A stretch of 64,000 nt of DNA from Bimastos eiseni (GCA_959347315.1 OY365811.1:35073074-35137073), one strand, 5' to 3'. Shown: positions 42,001 through 51,000, numbered from the stretch's first letter. Notes: a model not told the origin generated them from the sequence alone. A program made the numbers and translations.

Positions 42001-44857
42001 CCCCTGTCACACTTCGTCACAAAAAGTCTGACCCCCTCAAATATGACGTCACAATGCTCTGACCCCCCCCCAGAAAAAGCCACTTAATTTAATTTCAAAT
42101 AAAACATAAAAATTAATAATTAACTTTTTTAAACATTGCTGAACTTAGCATAAAAAATCATTTTAAAATAATCGTCGACTCATCGTCTATTAATGTTAAA
42201 AAAATGCAATGTTCAGAATAATTTTTATTCTTTTATTTTCTTATAAAAAGAAGTAACCTATAGAATTAATAGTAGTAATTATGTATAGCAATATTGAAAC
42301 TTTGCGGTAGAACGACTTAAAGTTTTTTTCCACAGCAGGATGAAAAGTTCTGAAGTTCTGGTTGAATCATAACAAATTATTATTTTATGATTGCACACAA
42401 TTAATTTTATGCTTCTCCATTTTCCCATGGGGAAGCAAAATGTTCCTTAATGGAATAAATTGGGGTAGCACAGATCTGTTCATCCTGTGGTATAGATATT
42501 CCATTCAGCTCAAGATCTTCTTCCTCCATCCAATCCACACTCTCTCCATTTTCTTCTCTCGCGAGTATAACCATTAGTTCACGTTGCCGACGTGCAGCTA
42601 CTCTCTGTGGCCTAATACGTTTTGGTGGAATAATTGATTCCTGCTTGTGAGTTGCAGAGTGGTTGCGCAGCATGACTAACGACTGCGAAGTATGTGTGAC
42701 ATATTTTTTGCAAATCCTGTCGCCAAGCACGGATTGTATTGACGGACAGTACAAGTCATATGGAATCAAAAAATTTATATTGCTTTATAAAATATTGAAG
42801 GACGTTTTTATAAATTTATCAAAAATTATTTTTTTAATGTGACGTCACATTACTCATACCCCCTCCCCTTCGTCACACATCGTCACAAATGTCAGACCCC
42901 CCTCCCCCCCCTAAGTGCGTGACGTCATTTATGGACGGCCCCTAAGATGTTCACAATATTAACATTCCTAAACGCCAGATGATCATAATTAGCATACAAA
43001 CACGTCGTAATCGACATAATGTTTATAATTAGTATACATTACTGTCATTAACGTCATATGCTCATGATATCAGCATACGTAAACGTCATGAACGCCATAT
43101 ATAGGCCTATACTCAGGAGCGATGGCGGCCTGATTATTACGGTAACTATAAGGGTTGTTATTGATTAGTTGAAAATGGACATCTGAACACTTTTCAATAA
43201 ATCAAACTAATTCGTTTATAGATAAATCGATGAACGGTATCATCCTGGATTTCTCTCATGTCGCCACCATCGATACAACGACTGTGCAGGTAAATGCTCA
43301 CCTACGATTACTATTACTGTTCCAGTAGGATTGAATAAAAATCTAATTAAATAGGTTAATTAGTTTATCTCGACGAGGAAAATCCACGTTTCTCTGCTTA
43401 CACTAGACACCAATGTGCAGGTCATTGAACATTGTTTGTAGGGCATTGCTGCATTGCAATGCATTGTCATCGCCTCAGTTCGTTTTGCAATGAAGTGACA
43501 CCATATTGGAATGTTCGGTCATGTGTAGGCTATGTACGATTGGGGTGAGAATGAGGTATTAAGACTTGGTTCCTATTTATTTTTGATTTCCAGGGAATGC
43601 GAGAACTCCTGGAAGACTTCCACAAGTTGAACATAAAAGTCGTCGTTTGTAACCTCCAGGTAGCCTACGTCATCGGTTTTCACTCATTTCATTTTTTTCG
43701 TTCTTATTTCCTTTCGCTTAATCTTTTCGGCGTCACACCGATAGGCCTACAGATTGCATTGTGGAACACGGCAATAGATTCATTCATTCGTTCGTTCGTT
43801 CATTCTTTCGTTCATTCATTCATTCATTCATTCCTTTGTATGTAGCGCCATAAATATATTCAGCCTTAATATTTTATTGCTCAATAATAATATTATTGTT
43901 TGCGTGTGCAATATTTCTCTGATTTAGAATTTGACCTGCATGGTTGAGAATTTAGCCTCAGACGTCATTGCAGTTGTTTATACAGTTATCTGTCACACAG
44001 CAATCGAAATACAATAATAATATGATTGAGAGATCTTGTATGTATTTCTCTTCGTGCAGAAAGATGTCTCGGTTATTTTCCGTCGTGCGAAACCCAAGTA
44101 CTTTGTCCAGGCAACGACACTTGGACATGCCGTTCAAGTCATCGGTAGGGGCCAATGGATCTTTTAAATGTATATGAGCTTATCGATAAATTTTGTGGTT
44201 CTTGTTGATGTGCATGCGATGCGACTATCGCGATCCACTCTCGGTTCATCCTTTTCTTGTCTTTCAATTCAAGGAACTATTCAACCATTAAGCGCGACTG
44301 CCATGCAACATAGCCTATGGAAAAGATCTAGATGCGCTCCAACGACTTTCTGTTAACTATCTAAATTTCATACACAGGCAACAACTTACACAGAAATCAG
44401 ACACCAAGCGGGTCATATTTGGAACCGTATAGTGGCAAGAGAGATACGAAGACGGGGAATTCCGATAGGACAGGAAATGCTAGGCCCTATGTATGACACG
44501 ATTATAATCTTATGTTTCAAAATGCTCATTTTATATTTTTCTAAGTCTACCTCCACTTCAGCTATAGCCTTATTTCTATTACAAGTTTGTAAATTCTTCA
44601 AATTCCCTTAATCTATTTCGACTGTTTTTGCAGCCGGAATAACCGACGAGAACCCAAAGAAATTGCCGCAGATCACCTACCAGTCTGACATCATCAGCAA
44701 TCTCGTGCGTCAGCAGATGGCGTGCTGCGATGACGACACGACTTCGTCACCGGTGAATTTTCAGGTCAACCTCGGAATGGATTACGATGAAATCGAACAA
44801 GAACCACGTCGAAACGACAGCCAAGCGCACTTCTGCCAATACTCTCAAAAGCTCTGA
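26273..44857 (+). CDS. SLC26A11: SLC26A11-like sulfate/anion transporter, 21 coding exons
   Basis: Spliced CDS of 2310 nt (769 aa): 26273-26679, 27686-27788, 28423-28627, 29055-29140, 31824-31903, 32391-32445, 32740-32830, 34065-34246, 35027-35099, 35442-35492, 36266-36326, 36735-36790, 37219-37359, 38038-38096, 39174-39245, 39641-39676, 40241-40349, 43222-43289, 43594-43659, 44060-44144, 44634-44857. Phases agree throughout. SLC26 proteins are membrane anion exchangers or channels; the A11 type is called sodium-independent sulfate transporter. Residues 169-190 (PAYGLYSAF, then GTSK) fit the SLC26/SulP signature. Transmembrane exons resemble SLC26A11, for example FLTPLFYYIPEAALAVVIIM. A cytoplasmic STAS domain covers about 577-700 with ILIVE, GIILDFSHVATIDTT and KVVVCNLQ. 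The acidic N-terminal region of about 120 residues before the first core helix is longer than in vertebrate A11 (606 aa). Another SLC26 paralogue remains possible. Confidence 0.95.
27516..27668. repeat. ATC/GTC trinucleotide tract before SLC26 exon 2
   Basis: About 150 bp of mixed CAT, CGT and TAT triplets ending about 17 bp before the exon 2 acceptor, where a pyrimidine tract is normally found. Confidence 0.9.
27686..27788 (+). CDS. SLC26A11: SLC26 coding exon 2 (TM1)
   Basis: Residues 136-170: GDIIAGVTVGLTVLPQAIAY, the highly conserved SulP TM1 with the LPQA.AY motif. Phase 2 in, 0 out. The acceptor follows an ATC/GTC repeat rather than a clean pyrimidine tract. Confidence 0.95.
28423..28627 (+). 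CDS. SLC26A11: SLC26 coding exon 3 (signature, TM2-TM3 region)
   Basis: Residues 171-238. YGLYSAF..GCFVY..FGTSK completes the SLC26 signature; LGPSAIMSLM aligns with LGPTAIMSLL of human SLC26A11. Phase 0 in, 1 out. Confidence 0.96.
28920..29050. repeat. Degenerate 30-bp repeat in SLC26 intron 3
   Basis: About four diverged copies of a TTGGGTTTGATCATCGATTG-like unit directly upstream of exon 4. Confidence 0.6.
29055..29140 (+). CDS. SLC26A11: SLC26 coding exon 4
   Basis: Residues 239-267: DFISFPVMKAFTSAAAITIG, matching DFISYPVIKGFTSAATVTIG of human A11 in the core transport region. Confidence 0.96.
29474..30672. repeat. 16-bp satellite, about 75 units (SLC26 intron 4)
   Basis: Tandem TCTGTCTTTGTCTCCG with a T/C dimorphism at the eighth position. 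Lack of stops in this pyrimidine repeat yields overlapping open frames of up to 455 codons on both strands, none with other gene features. The array occupies nearly half of intron 29141-31823. Confidence 0.97.
30715..30895 (+). mobile_element. L2/CR1-like LINE coding remnant (SLC26 intron 4)
   Basis: Across a frameshift the translation reads LRSVLNTATHLLASLPH and then HWLPIIRCKIRFLTS, the VLNAAARL...HWLP...RI.FK pattern of CR1/L2-clade LINE polymerases. It abuts the satellite. Confidence 0.6.
31464..31530 (+). mobile_element. LINE 3' tail fragment (SLC26 intron 4)
   Basis: GAGTAGATTTCTTGACAAGG then GCGCTACATCAAG and an ATTC-rich tail. It is the inverse of the 47313 copy and belongs to the dispersed tail family. 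Confidence 0.5.
31824..31903 (+). CDS. SLC26A11: SLC26 coding exon 5
   Basis: Residues 268-293: KWWGLKGVPGDFIPQLIQTI, a loop and helix equivalent to LLGLQNIPRPFFLQVYHTF in human A11. It follows the 2.7-kb intron carrying the 16-bp satellite. Phase 0 in, 2 out. Confidence 0.9.
32391..32445 (+). CDS. SLC26A11: SLC26 coding exon 6
   Basis: Residues 294-312: hydrophobic RLWDFVLGVICIVIIVALR, a transmembrane helix. Flanked by TTTTCAG and GTAAGA; phase 2 in, 0 out. Confidence 0.9.
32740..32830 (+). CDS. SLC26A11: SLC26 coding exon 7
   Basis: Residues 313-342: a basic loop (KIKEMPWKTKWED) then KILNKTIWLFGTG leading to the next helix. The acceptor CTTCCAG is strong. Confidence 0.88.
33941..33975 (-). 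mobile_element. LINE 3' tail fragment (SLC26 intron 7)
   Basis: TTTATATAGCGCC at 33941-33953 followed by TTATAAGGCGC; a short copy of the dispersed tail in reverse orientation, next to a TATG run. Confidence 0.4.
34065..34246 (+). CDS. SLC26A11: SLC26 coding exon 8
   Basis: Residues 343-403: ARNIIVIVLASVAAFIFLEN helix, then FSLTGHIPPGIPAFRAPNLS, aligned with FILTGETAEGLPPVRIPPFS in human. It includes a possible N-glycosylation sequon (NKT). Confidence 0.95.
35027..35099 (+). CDS. SLC26A11: SLC26 coding exon 9
   Basis: Residues 404-427: GLGFIVVPIIGLIEAMAIGK, equivalent to GAGLAVVPLMGLLESIAVAK of human A11. Phase 0 in, 1 out. Confidence 0.95.
35442..35492 (+). CDS. SLC26A11: SLC26 coding exon 10
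   Basis: Residues 428-444: SRKFDYKMVANQEFLSY, matching the NNYRIDANQELLAIG segment. The AG at 35440-35441 is chosen because the next AG would create an in-frame TGA. Confidence 0.9.
35866..36120. repeat. (ACAT)n microsatellite (SLC26 intron 10)
   Basis: About 250 bp of CATA/CGTA tetranucleotides, including (TACG) and (TATA) patches. Open frames of Tyr/Met/Val/Cys or His/Thr/Ile come only from this repeat. Confidence 0.95.
36266..36326 (+). CDS. SLC26A11: SLC26 coding exon 11
   Basis: Residues 445-464: GIANFLGAFVMGYPVTGTFS, aligned with GLTNMLGSLVSSYPVTGSFG, a core SLC26A11 segment. It lies just after an ACAT microsatellite. Phase 1 in, 2 out. Confidence 0.95.
36735..36790 (+). CDS. SLC26A11: SLC26 coding exon 12
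   Basis: Residues 465-483: RTAVNAASGVKTPAGGIITG, equivalent to RTAVNAQSGVCTPAGGLVTG. Phase 2 in, 1 out. Confidence 0.95.
36897..36960. repeat. GTT/CAG trinucleotide patch (SLC26 intron 12)
   Basis: TTG repeats followed by CAGCAG-rich sequence; short and imperfect. Confidence 0.7.
37219..37359 (+). CDS. SLC26A11: SLC26 coding exon 13
   Basis: Residues 484-530: two helices including FLTPLFYYIPEAALAVVIIM, the FYYIP..AL..VII block typical of SLC26. Ends AKTR before donor GTGAGT. Confidence 0.96.
38038..38096 (+). CDS. SLC26A11: SLC26 coding exon 14
   Basis: Residues 531-550: VDLIPWIVTFVLSFILSVE, equivalent to LDLLPLCVTFLLCFWEVQ. Phase 1 in, 0 out. Confidence 0.94.
39174..39245 (+). CDS. SLC26A11: SLC26 coding exon 15
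   Basis: Residues 551-574: YGIALGVVVSFVILLYPATR, the last transmembrane helix, followed by PKMQ entering the STAS domain. Confidence 0.94.
39641..39676 (+). CDS. SLC26A11: SLC26 coding exon 16 (36 nt)
   Basis: Twelve codons, TYEMSSDLWDAL, linking the last helix to the STAS domain. Very short, but flanked by TTTTAG and GTAAGT and in phase 0 on both sides. Confidence 0.82.
39805..39945. repeat. 31-bp tandem repeat (SLC26 intron 16)
   Basis: Four imperfect copies of CAGACAATAGACATATCTAC then AGAGATATAGA. Confidence 0.88.
40241..40349 (+). CDS. SLC26A11: SLC26 coding exon 17 (STAS start; GC donor)
   Basis: Residues 587-622: PRILIVELCNGLMYPAVPYI, the first STAS strand and helix. Phase 1 out requires the end at 40349, so the donor is GCAAGT at 40350, a GC-AG intron. 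The nearest GT would break the frame into exon 18. Confidence 0.9.
40510..41310 (-). mobile_element. Degenerate non-LTR retrotransposon 3' fragment (SLC26 intron 17)
   Basis: Minus-strand pieces give, in order, LRFVDDQAMIAESKEGLQKM (the reverse transcriptase FADD/YADD-type box), KINTKKTKVM, then RKELLRGNLN, SVVLCGSETWT, RRWIGHILRGDSLLKNIIEG, KKTRGRPKK and finally MKEEAINREKWRHWT before a stop. This order is typical of the RT C-terminus and tail of a LINE distinct from the L2-like copies. Frames are broken, and the 5' part is absent. Confidence 0.85.
41947..42942. mobile_element. Non-autonomous DNA transposon, 996 bp, TAA target duplication
   Basis: Terminal inverted repeats GGGGCCGTCCATAAATGACG (continuing TCAC) match exactly at both ends. 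The 3-bp direct repeat TAA flanks the element at 41944-41946 and 42943-42945. Subterminal TGACCCCCCTCCCC and TTCGTCACA motifs occur near both ends. A TWA target favours the PIF/Harbinger group, but no transposase is visible, so the superfamily is tentative. It holds a 120-codon minus-strand frame (42407-42769) without recognised domains. Confidence 0.82.
42407..42769 (-). CDS. Unrecognised 120-codon frame inside the TIR element
   Basis: It starts MIPYDLYCPSI and has a basic patch PPKRIRPQRVAARRQRELMV and an acidic stretch ESVDWMEEEDLELNG. It lies wholly within the transposon and might be a relic of an element-encoded protein. It has no homology I recognise and no proven expression. Confidence 0.25.
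   Translation of the reverse strand: MIPYDLYCPSIQSVLGDRICKKYVTHTSQSLVMLRNHSATHKQESIIPPKRIRPQRVAARRQRELMVILAREENGESVDWMEEEDLELNGISIPQDEQICATPIYSIKEHFASPWENGEA
43222..43289 (+). CDS. SLC26A11: SLC26 coding exon 18 (STAS core)
   Basis: Residues 623-645: MNGIILDFSHVATIDTTTVQ, the conserved STAS strand D.S.V..ID. Phase 1 in, 0 out. Confidence 0.95.
43594..43659 (+). CDS. SLC26A11: SLC26 coding exon 19 (STAS)
   Basis: Residues 646-667: GMRELLEDFHKLNIKVVVCN, STAS helix and next strand (human GLGELLQDFQKQGVALAFV). Confidence 0.95.
44060..44144 (+). CDS. SLC26A11: SLC26 coding exon 20 (STAS)
   Basis: Residues 668-695: KDVSVIFRRAKPKYFVQATT then LGHAVQVI, the C-terminal STAS helix region. Donor GTAGGG, phase 1. 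Confidence 0.92.
44634..44857 (+). CDS. SLC26A11: SLC26 coding exon 21 (C-terminal tail, stop)
   Basis: Residues 696-769 and TGA at 44855-44857. A polar tail containing CCDDDTT and an acidic stretch DYDEIEQE. The middle is unlike human A11, whose tail is shorter. Confidence 0.9.
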
Positions 44858-45244
44858 TTGGTTCGGGGTGGCCAGAACTTGACAGTGGAAGGGAGGGAGG
44901 GAGGGACTTCAATGTTGCCGTGTTTTACTCCCCTTAGCCAGACGAAAGCGCATTCTTTTTACATATCCTAAGACGTGTAGAACATAGAGCTATTGGAGGG
45001 ATATAGGCCTAACATCCGAAAGATAAGGAATTCGTGTAGGCTTATCTATAGCCTACCTACAAACGTCTTCATGCGCATTTTGATGGTTTTGAAAGAAATT
45101 GTGCACCTCTTGAAAACTTTAATGAGAATACTTAGCATATCATATTGCATGGACTCAAACTTGTGTAAATATTTCTGTCATAGCGTGCATTTAATCAACA
45201 ACTGTTGTATATGTATCATGCGTGTATAGTTTACTTCTGTTGAC

Positions 45245-45250
45245 AATAAA
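45245..45250 (+). terminator. Candidate poly(A) signal of SLC26 gene
   Basis: AATAAA about 390 bp after the SLC26 stop codon, followed by AT-rich sequence. First canonical signal in the sense direction. Confidence 0.6.
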
Positions 45251-46647
45251 ATATGCACACTTGCAATGACTTTATGAAGAACAATTAAATTATGCATCTG
45301 AATTAAAATTCGGTTAAACTCTTGTAGGGTAAAATAAGAAGCCTAGCAACCGAACTGAATATTGAAAACGTAAATTTAGTATTATAGCTTGTTTCACTTG
45401 AACAGAGACTTTCGATTGTCTAAGCCATAGCTATACTGAGTCTCTAAATTTTCAATTATGTTTCGTAAATGAATGTTTGTTATTTTTGTCATCTTGGAAA
45501 TAAGGTTGCAGTTGCTTAATTTTCTCTGTATACAATCCTCACATGTATAATATGCATATAATTATGCATTTAATGGAAATATATATATTTGTTGTTAATG
45601 AAATTGATTCAAACTAGTGATAAATCGATATTCATTTCAGATCTCTCCTTCAACTCCTTCCATCCCGAAAAAAGCCTTATGCAGTCGTAAGGAACTTTTA
45701 TTTCTTTTCAAATCATATTCTCAACTTTACCTATTCCAGCACTCAAGTTGTTTGGAGTTTTCGTGAGTTCATTCCTAACACATTTCTTTCCTCAATAATT
45801 CCTTACCAGAAAACTCCTATTGCTTCTTTAAGCCCCACGAAAAAATAGGCACAAGAACTTTTGTATTGGGAAGGACAAAAATTCCTCTTCCTACTATCCA
45901 GTGGGGATTGAACAGTTCCTTTAGCTTGCTGGTCCAACCTGGGGCGTCAACCCGGGGGGTGATGGAGTAATTTATTTATAAGAGGGCAAACCCCCGGTCC
46001 CAGGTATCAAGAAGGCAAGATAATCCCCCCCTAAGACTCAAAAAAGTATTCTCCCCTACCTGAAATTGGAGGCATTTACCTCCGTATCCGTACTCTACCA
46101 GGGCCCTTGGATCAAACATTTCAGAAAGAGATAATCTTTATGTGACTTTTCATCAAGCCAAGAATTAACGCGATTAGGTTTACTTGAGTTTCATTTAAAC
46201 ATAATATACATGTATAATATACATGTATAATATATATGTATAATATATATGTCGCATATGCGTGAAGCATTGAGAAACGAAATTAATTTATTTATAAGAG
46301 GGTTTACAATTAAAACTAAACAATATCATGCCAGCACAATGACCTATGGTTGCCCTGATTTAGGTGGACGCTCTAAAGTCACTGGAGCTGTTCGGCCAGC
46401 AAGAGGCATGTACGTATAGCCATCACCATGAGTGTTTAGCTGTCATTGCAATAGGTTAACTCTCTACGGTAGAGAATCGAGACCATTGTGATTGCTTGAG
46501 AGCCACCAGTTACCGCAATGCAATGTAGTTGGTAATTTATATACCGGCAGTGCATGAAACGTGGTGGTGAAATTATCTAACTGTTCATCTTGTATGGTAT
46601 TGTTAACATCTCTTCACTCTTTGAGCTGTTTTGATTTGTCTGACGAT
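45251..46647. other. Spacer between convergent genes
   Basis: AT-rich, with no recognised gene. It contains a 15-bp ATACATGTATAAT-type repeat at about 46200-46252 and a C/G-run-rich patch near 45930-46100. Confidence 0.55.
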
Positions 46648-46653
46648 TTTATT
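46648..46653 (-). terminator. Candidate poly(A) signal of C16orf89-like gene
   Basis: TTTATT on the plus strand (AATAAA on the minus), about 260 bp downstream of the minus-strand stop codon. Confidence 0.5.
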
Positions 46654-46911
46654 CAGAATACAATAAATTGTGGAAGCAACAAACTTGTTAAATATTACCA
46701 GAAATGTGACATCTCAATAACTGCTTTGCTACTTCTAAAACTCACCTAAAATCTGGACGCAAATTGCTGATTGATTGAACTTAAGTTAACAATGCACCTC
46801 ACATGGACACCTTTTACTCAATTGTAATGAGTAGCTCTGAAACCCATAAACTTATTGTGTGATCACCGTGAAAATGGTGTCGCACCACGTGAGTAGATCA
46901 TCACGGAATGG

Positions 46912-47069
46912 CTAGTGGAACGTGGTCGAGTTATAGCGACCTCCGAGCGACTCTGAGAGAAACCGGATATATCCGACGAGAGCGCCAAGAGCAACGGCCG
47001 TTCGATGACATCGACATCCATCGGTGAGGATTCTCTCTTCCCGCTTGAAACGACCGCCCCGCCTCTCGA
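46912..47069 (-). CDS. C16orf89: C16orf89-like coding exon 7 (C-terminus)
   Basis: Residues 335-386: FKREERILTDGCRCHRTAVA, then LGALVGYIRFL and stop TAG at 46914-46912. It matches the KRREK.L.GGCS.H.TAVA..AL.G..R.L family C-terminus and ends with an NST sequon. Confidence 0.92.
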
Positions 47070-47963
47070 CTGAAAGCAGACGACAGGTCTGTGCTGTTCT
47101 GTTCTCCTATCCATTGGTTATTTTACTTCTTTCTTTAAATTATTACTCGCTCAAAATCACTTTTATTTATCAAACTTCGATTCATGATGCAAGCAAGTCG
47201 GTCAGGATTGCTCATTAGAATTCTTTAAACCATGTAACTGAAAGTTCTCGTTCGTTGGGTGATCAATCCAGTCAGCCAACAGTAGGCGTAAACACAAATT
47301 AGTCAATCAGAAAGATTTTATATAGCGCCTCTCCAAGATATCTACTCAGAGACACTCAGAATCCATCCAAAACCGTCGAGTCAATACTGTTGTGTCCACA
47401 TCTGTCACGCGATTGCATGTATAATGAGGCCATTTATTTATATAGCGCCTTATTAGAACATCACAAAGACGATAATTGATGTCCTGATCATCGTGGATAA
47501 ATTAGTTTGACTGATTGCTTCACTCGATGACTAATTATCCAATTACTTAGAACCATATTAAGCAGTGCAGGCGATTAAAACAGGTTTTCCCCATCAATGA
47601 CAAAGACCATTGAGGCCAAAAATGTCGTCAAACTGTTTTGTAACCAACTTAACACGACGATTACTGGCAGATGCAGTTTAACGCAAAATTCACCAGTTGA
47701 TGGACATATAGACATGTACCCTGATTGAGACCACAGTAGATTAGATTGTATTAGAATTATATATAGTAGATACCTTCATCAGAATATTCGCCCCAGCATC
47801 CCGCTGGATGTCTCTGCCAGTGTAGTATTGCCTCAAGCCAAGGCTTACGAAAGAATTCATCAAATCCGAGAACTCCGCAAAGAGCAGCTGAAGACATCGT
47901 TAAACATAAAGCATTACGCGACCTAAATTCATTTTCTCTCTTAAATACAGACATATACGTATG

Positions 47964-48001
<38 letters not shown>

Positions 48002-51000
48002 AACACATGCATCTTAAACTCATGCAACGCCTTTAAGAATTTCACAAAGGCGGCTTCGTAGTTATTATAATCCTTATATATCTTAGCAAATTAATATTTT
48101 GGCAACCTCAAAACAATTTGTCTCGTACACATGAAAATACTGATCACTGTACATCGAGTCATCGACCGACTGACAAAAAATGTGATGATGAAAACAACTT
48201 CACAATTACTATAGCTCAAATTACTGGAAATTACTATTAATTACTATTTTTTTAAATTTGCATAAGCACTTTAAAACTGCTCTGCTCGATCAGTCATTTG
48301 ACATCAATCGATAGGTTGAGCTGCTGTGCACGACTAATTAGGCGCTTCTGAATAAGTTGAAGTCCGAGAGTTGCGCTTTTGATTTTGTAGTTACAATTGC
48401 AATTTCACAATTTGAATTACATTTGATCCTTGAAGAGTGACATATCAGCGTGCATTAAAAGGCAAGTAGGCCTACTCAAGCCAAGTGCCACGATTGCAAA
48501 CCAAAATCTTATAAGTGCGTGCGCATTATCTCTGCATCGATTAACTCATTAATTTAGGATGGATCGATTGCTGTTTTTTAAACCTCAGTCCACAGAATGA
48601 CGCCACATGCCAGACGTTCACTGACGGGGTTCGCCGGGTTTATATCTTTCCTAGCGCCATCTATTGTCAAAAGCAGAGGTGTTATAGAGTCAGCTATTTC
48701 GGGCCAGCTGACGATATAATATATCTGGTCCGCGTTGCCTTATCTTAAGACAACACAATCGAGAATAAATTAATGATCTAATTTGTAATTTTTAAGGCTT
48801 TAAGAGTTTTTCTGTGGCGTTTTAAATTGATAATGCATGTCAGAATCCCGTTTCAAAGCCTAATTCAGCTGTTTGTATGGCCCCTCTGTGATTCCGAACC
48901 CCACATTCCTCATTCGCCTTCGGTACTCTGGCCTGCCACTTGCTGGAGAAAATTGCTATTGGCCGTCCATCACAAAAACGCTTGACATCTCTGGTCTAAC
49001 GTTTGCTTACCATGTATGCACTACTCTGACATACAGTGTTGGGTATGAGTTAACTCAGATGAGTTTAAACTTTAAACTCAAGAATTGACTCAATTGCTGT
49101 GATTTATGAGTTTGAGTTACTCACCTCAAAGAGTGCGAGTTATGAGTTTGATTTAATTCATAATTTCCGTGAGTTAGAGTTATATCTGTCAATTTAAAAA
49201 TCAACTCACTAATCGGCACTCAGCACATAATATTACATTGAAACAAGTTAATGCCAGTCATGTTTGAATGTTAAACATGTGGACTGTGGTGTTTACTTTG
49301 ACTGAGTAATAATAACCTGATTTATCCATTAATAATAATAACAGTAATACTAGTAAATTAGTAATAATAAAGTGATGATACCATTTCGTGGTAACTGTGC
49401 ATCTGCACACCGTTCGATTAGAACGTTCTAGCATGAGACATGTGTGAGTTGACGATTTAACTCATTTACCAACTGAGTTTGAGTTAACTCATATCATAGA
49501 GGATGGCTTGAGTTTGAACTTTAACTCATTTTGAGGTGCATGAGTTGAGTTTTGATTTAACTCATTTCTTGTGTGAGTTTACCCAAAGCTGCTGACATAT
49601 ATACATGTATACCCACCGAATAATGGCTGCTAAAACGACACTGGTGTAGTCTGCGCTGACGATCATAAAGCTAAGAGCATCGTGTGTTTCACTTACTCCC
49701 ACGCTACGTATAGCGTGGGAGTAAGTGGCACACACGATGATGAGACGATGATACGAAGCGCTGTATACAGATAATGCCACATTAATCCATCGCTGACCAG
49801 TTGGTCGAGACAAGCTGAGACGGATCCCGCCATCCCTGATTTGCATTTTGATCACCAGTAATCCACAGCATTCCTCAAAGTTAGTGTGGCCAGAACCACG
49901 AGCAACGCACATATATAAATAAATGTCCTTTCTAATAAAGCAACAAAGAGCACGGCGCATCCGCCTTTCAGTTGGGAACTCATGTTCAAAATGGACACAT
50001 TGAGTCAAAACTGTCGTAACCTTTGTTTAACCTAACGCCAGACAATTGTGCATTTATATATCTGCCGATTTGCGTTTGCTAGTATCATACATAGCACAGT
50101 ATGCCATGTGACGTCCATTCAAACATACATGCTACAATGTAGCTTTCGATTGAATCTTTCTAGTGATGATGAGGTTAAAATTTAATGGGGAACCTGACAT
50201 TTGGTCTGAAATCGGATCAGCTCCAGGCCTACCATGTGGATGTAGCAATGCAAACCGGTGGTATACCGCCCGTAACAAAATAAACTAGGTACGACGACGA
50301 TGTTCATGGTGATTATTTTTGAGGATAACGATGATAATGACATACTGATTATCATCATGTTGATGAGCCAAGTAGGCCAATGAAAATAGGCAAGTGACTT
50401 GTCTTTACTTCATTTTTTAAAACTGCTAATTCTGCAAGCCCGAGCGGGCCACTTAAAATCCACCCACGGGCCGCATGCGATCCGCGTGTTGGATAGCACT
50501 GCCTTACGATCTAACACTACCTGTCAAGCTTCTGCTTTATAATAACAATGTGTTTTTTGGCTGATCGGAGGTTTTCATTTAACTTATAGCCTTTGTCCCC
50601 TTGAGCACTCTAGCAAACAGCTGAAGACCCACTCCAGAGATTCCACAGAAGAGAGGGAATCTTACGAACCAGCACGCCCGGAACGTAGTAGACCTAGGCT
50701 GTTTTTTTTATATTTCTCCCTCAGTGGGGACCACTGGGGAGAATGAGAAGCCGGAGGATACCGTACTTTCTCCCCATCATCTCAACGCCAACAACGTACT
50801 TAAACCAGGGACAGCGGATCAGGGATTATCTGATCACCAGCCTAACATAGGCCGAGAGCCAGTAACATCGGCGTCACGCAACCGCGGTTAATGTACGTAT
50901 CAGGTATTAAGCTGACAAGTAAACGCTTTGATCTTAGCCAAAAGGCTGTTAAGCAATAACGGCGCATTATTTAGAGGTCTTTTATGGCGTGTCTGGGCAT

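Larger units (their letters stand above)
40421..43110. repeat. Old about 40-bp repeat array split by insertions (SLC26 intron 17)
   Basis: Diverged units of TTCATAATTAGCATACGTAA plus ACGTCATGAATGTCA occur at 40421-40480, 41300-41530, near 41925-41945 and 42950-43110. The gaps are filled by the LINE fragment and by the TIR element. The order suggests one ancestral array interrupted twice. Confidence 0.7.

Noticed and set aside
49678..49739. microRNA precursor
   Set aside because: The loop is only four bases and the stem is nearly perfect, more like a template-switch palindrome; no small-RNA evidence.
50881..50949. Functional U2 snRNA gene
   Set aside because: The branch-site recognition sequence and the 3' domain are missing.
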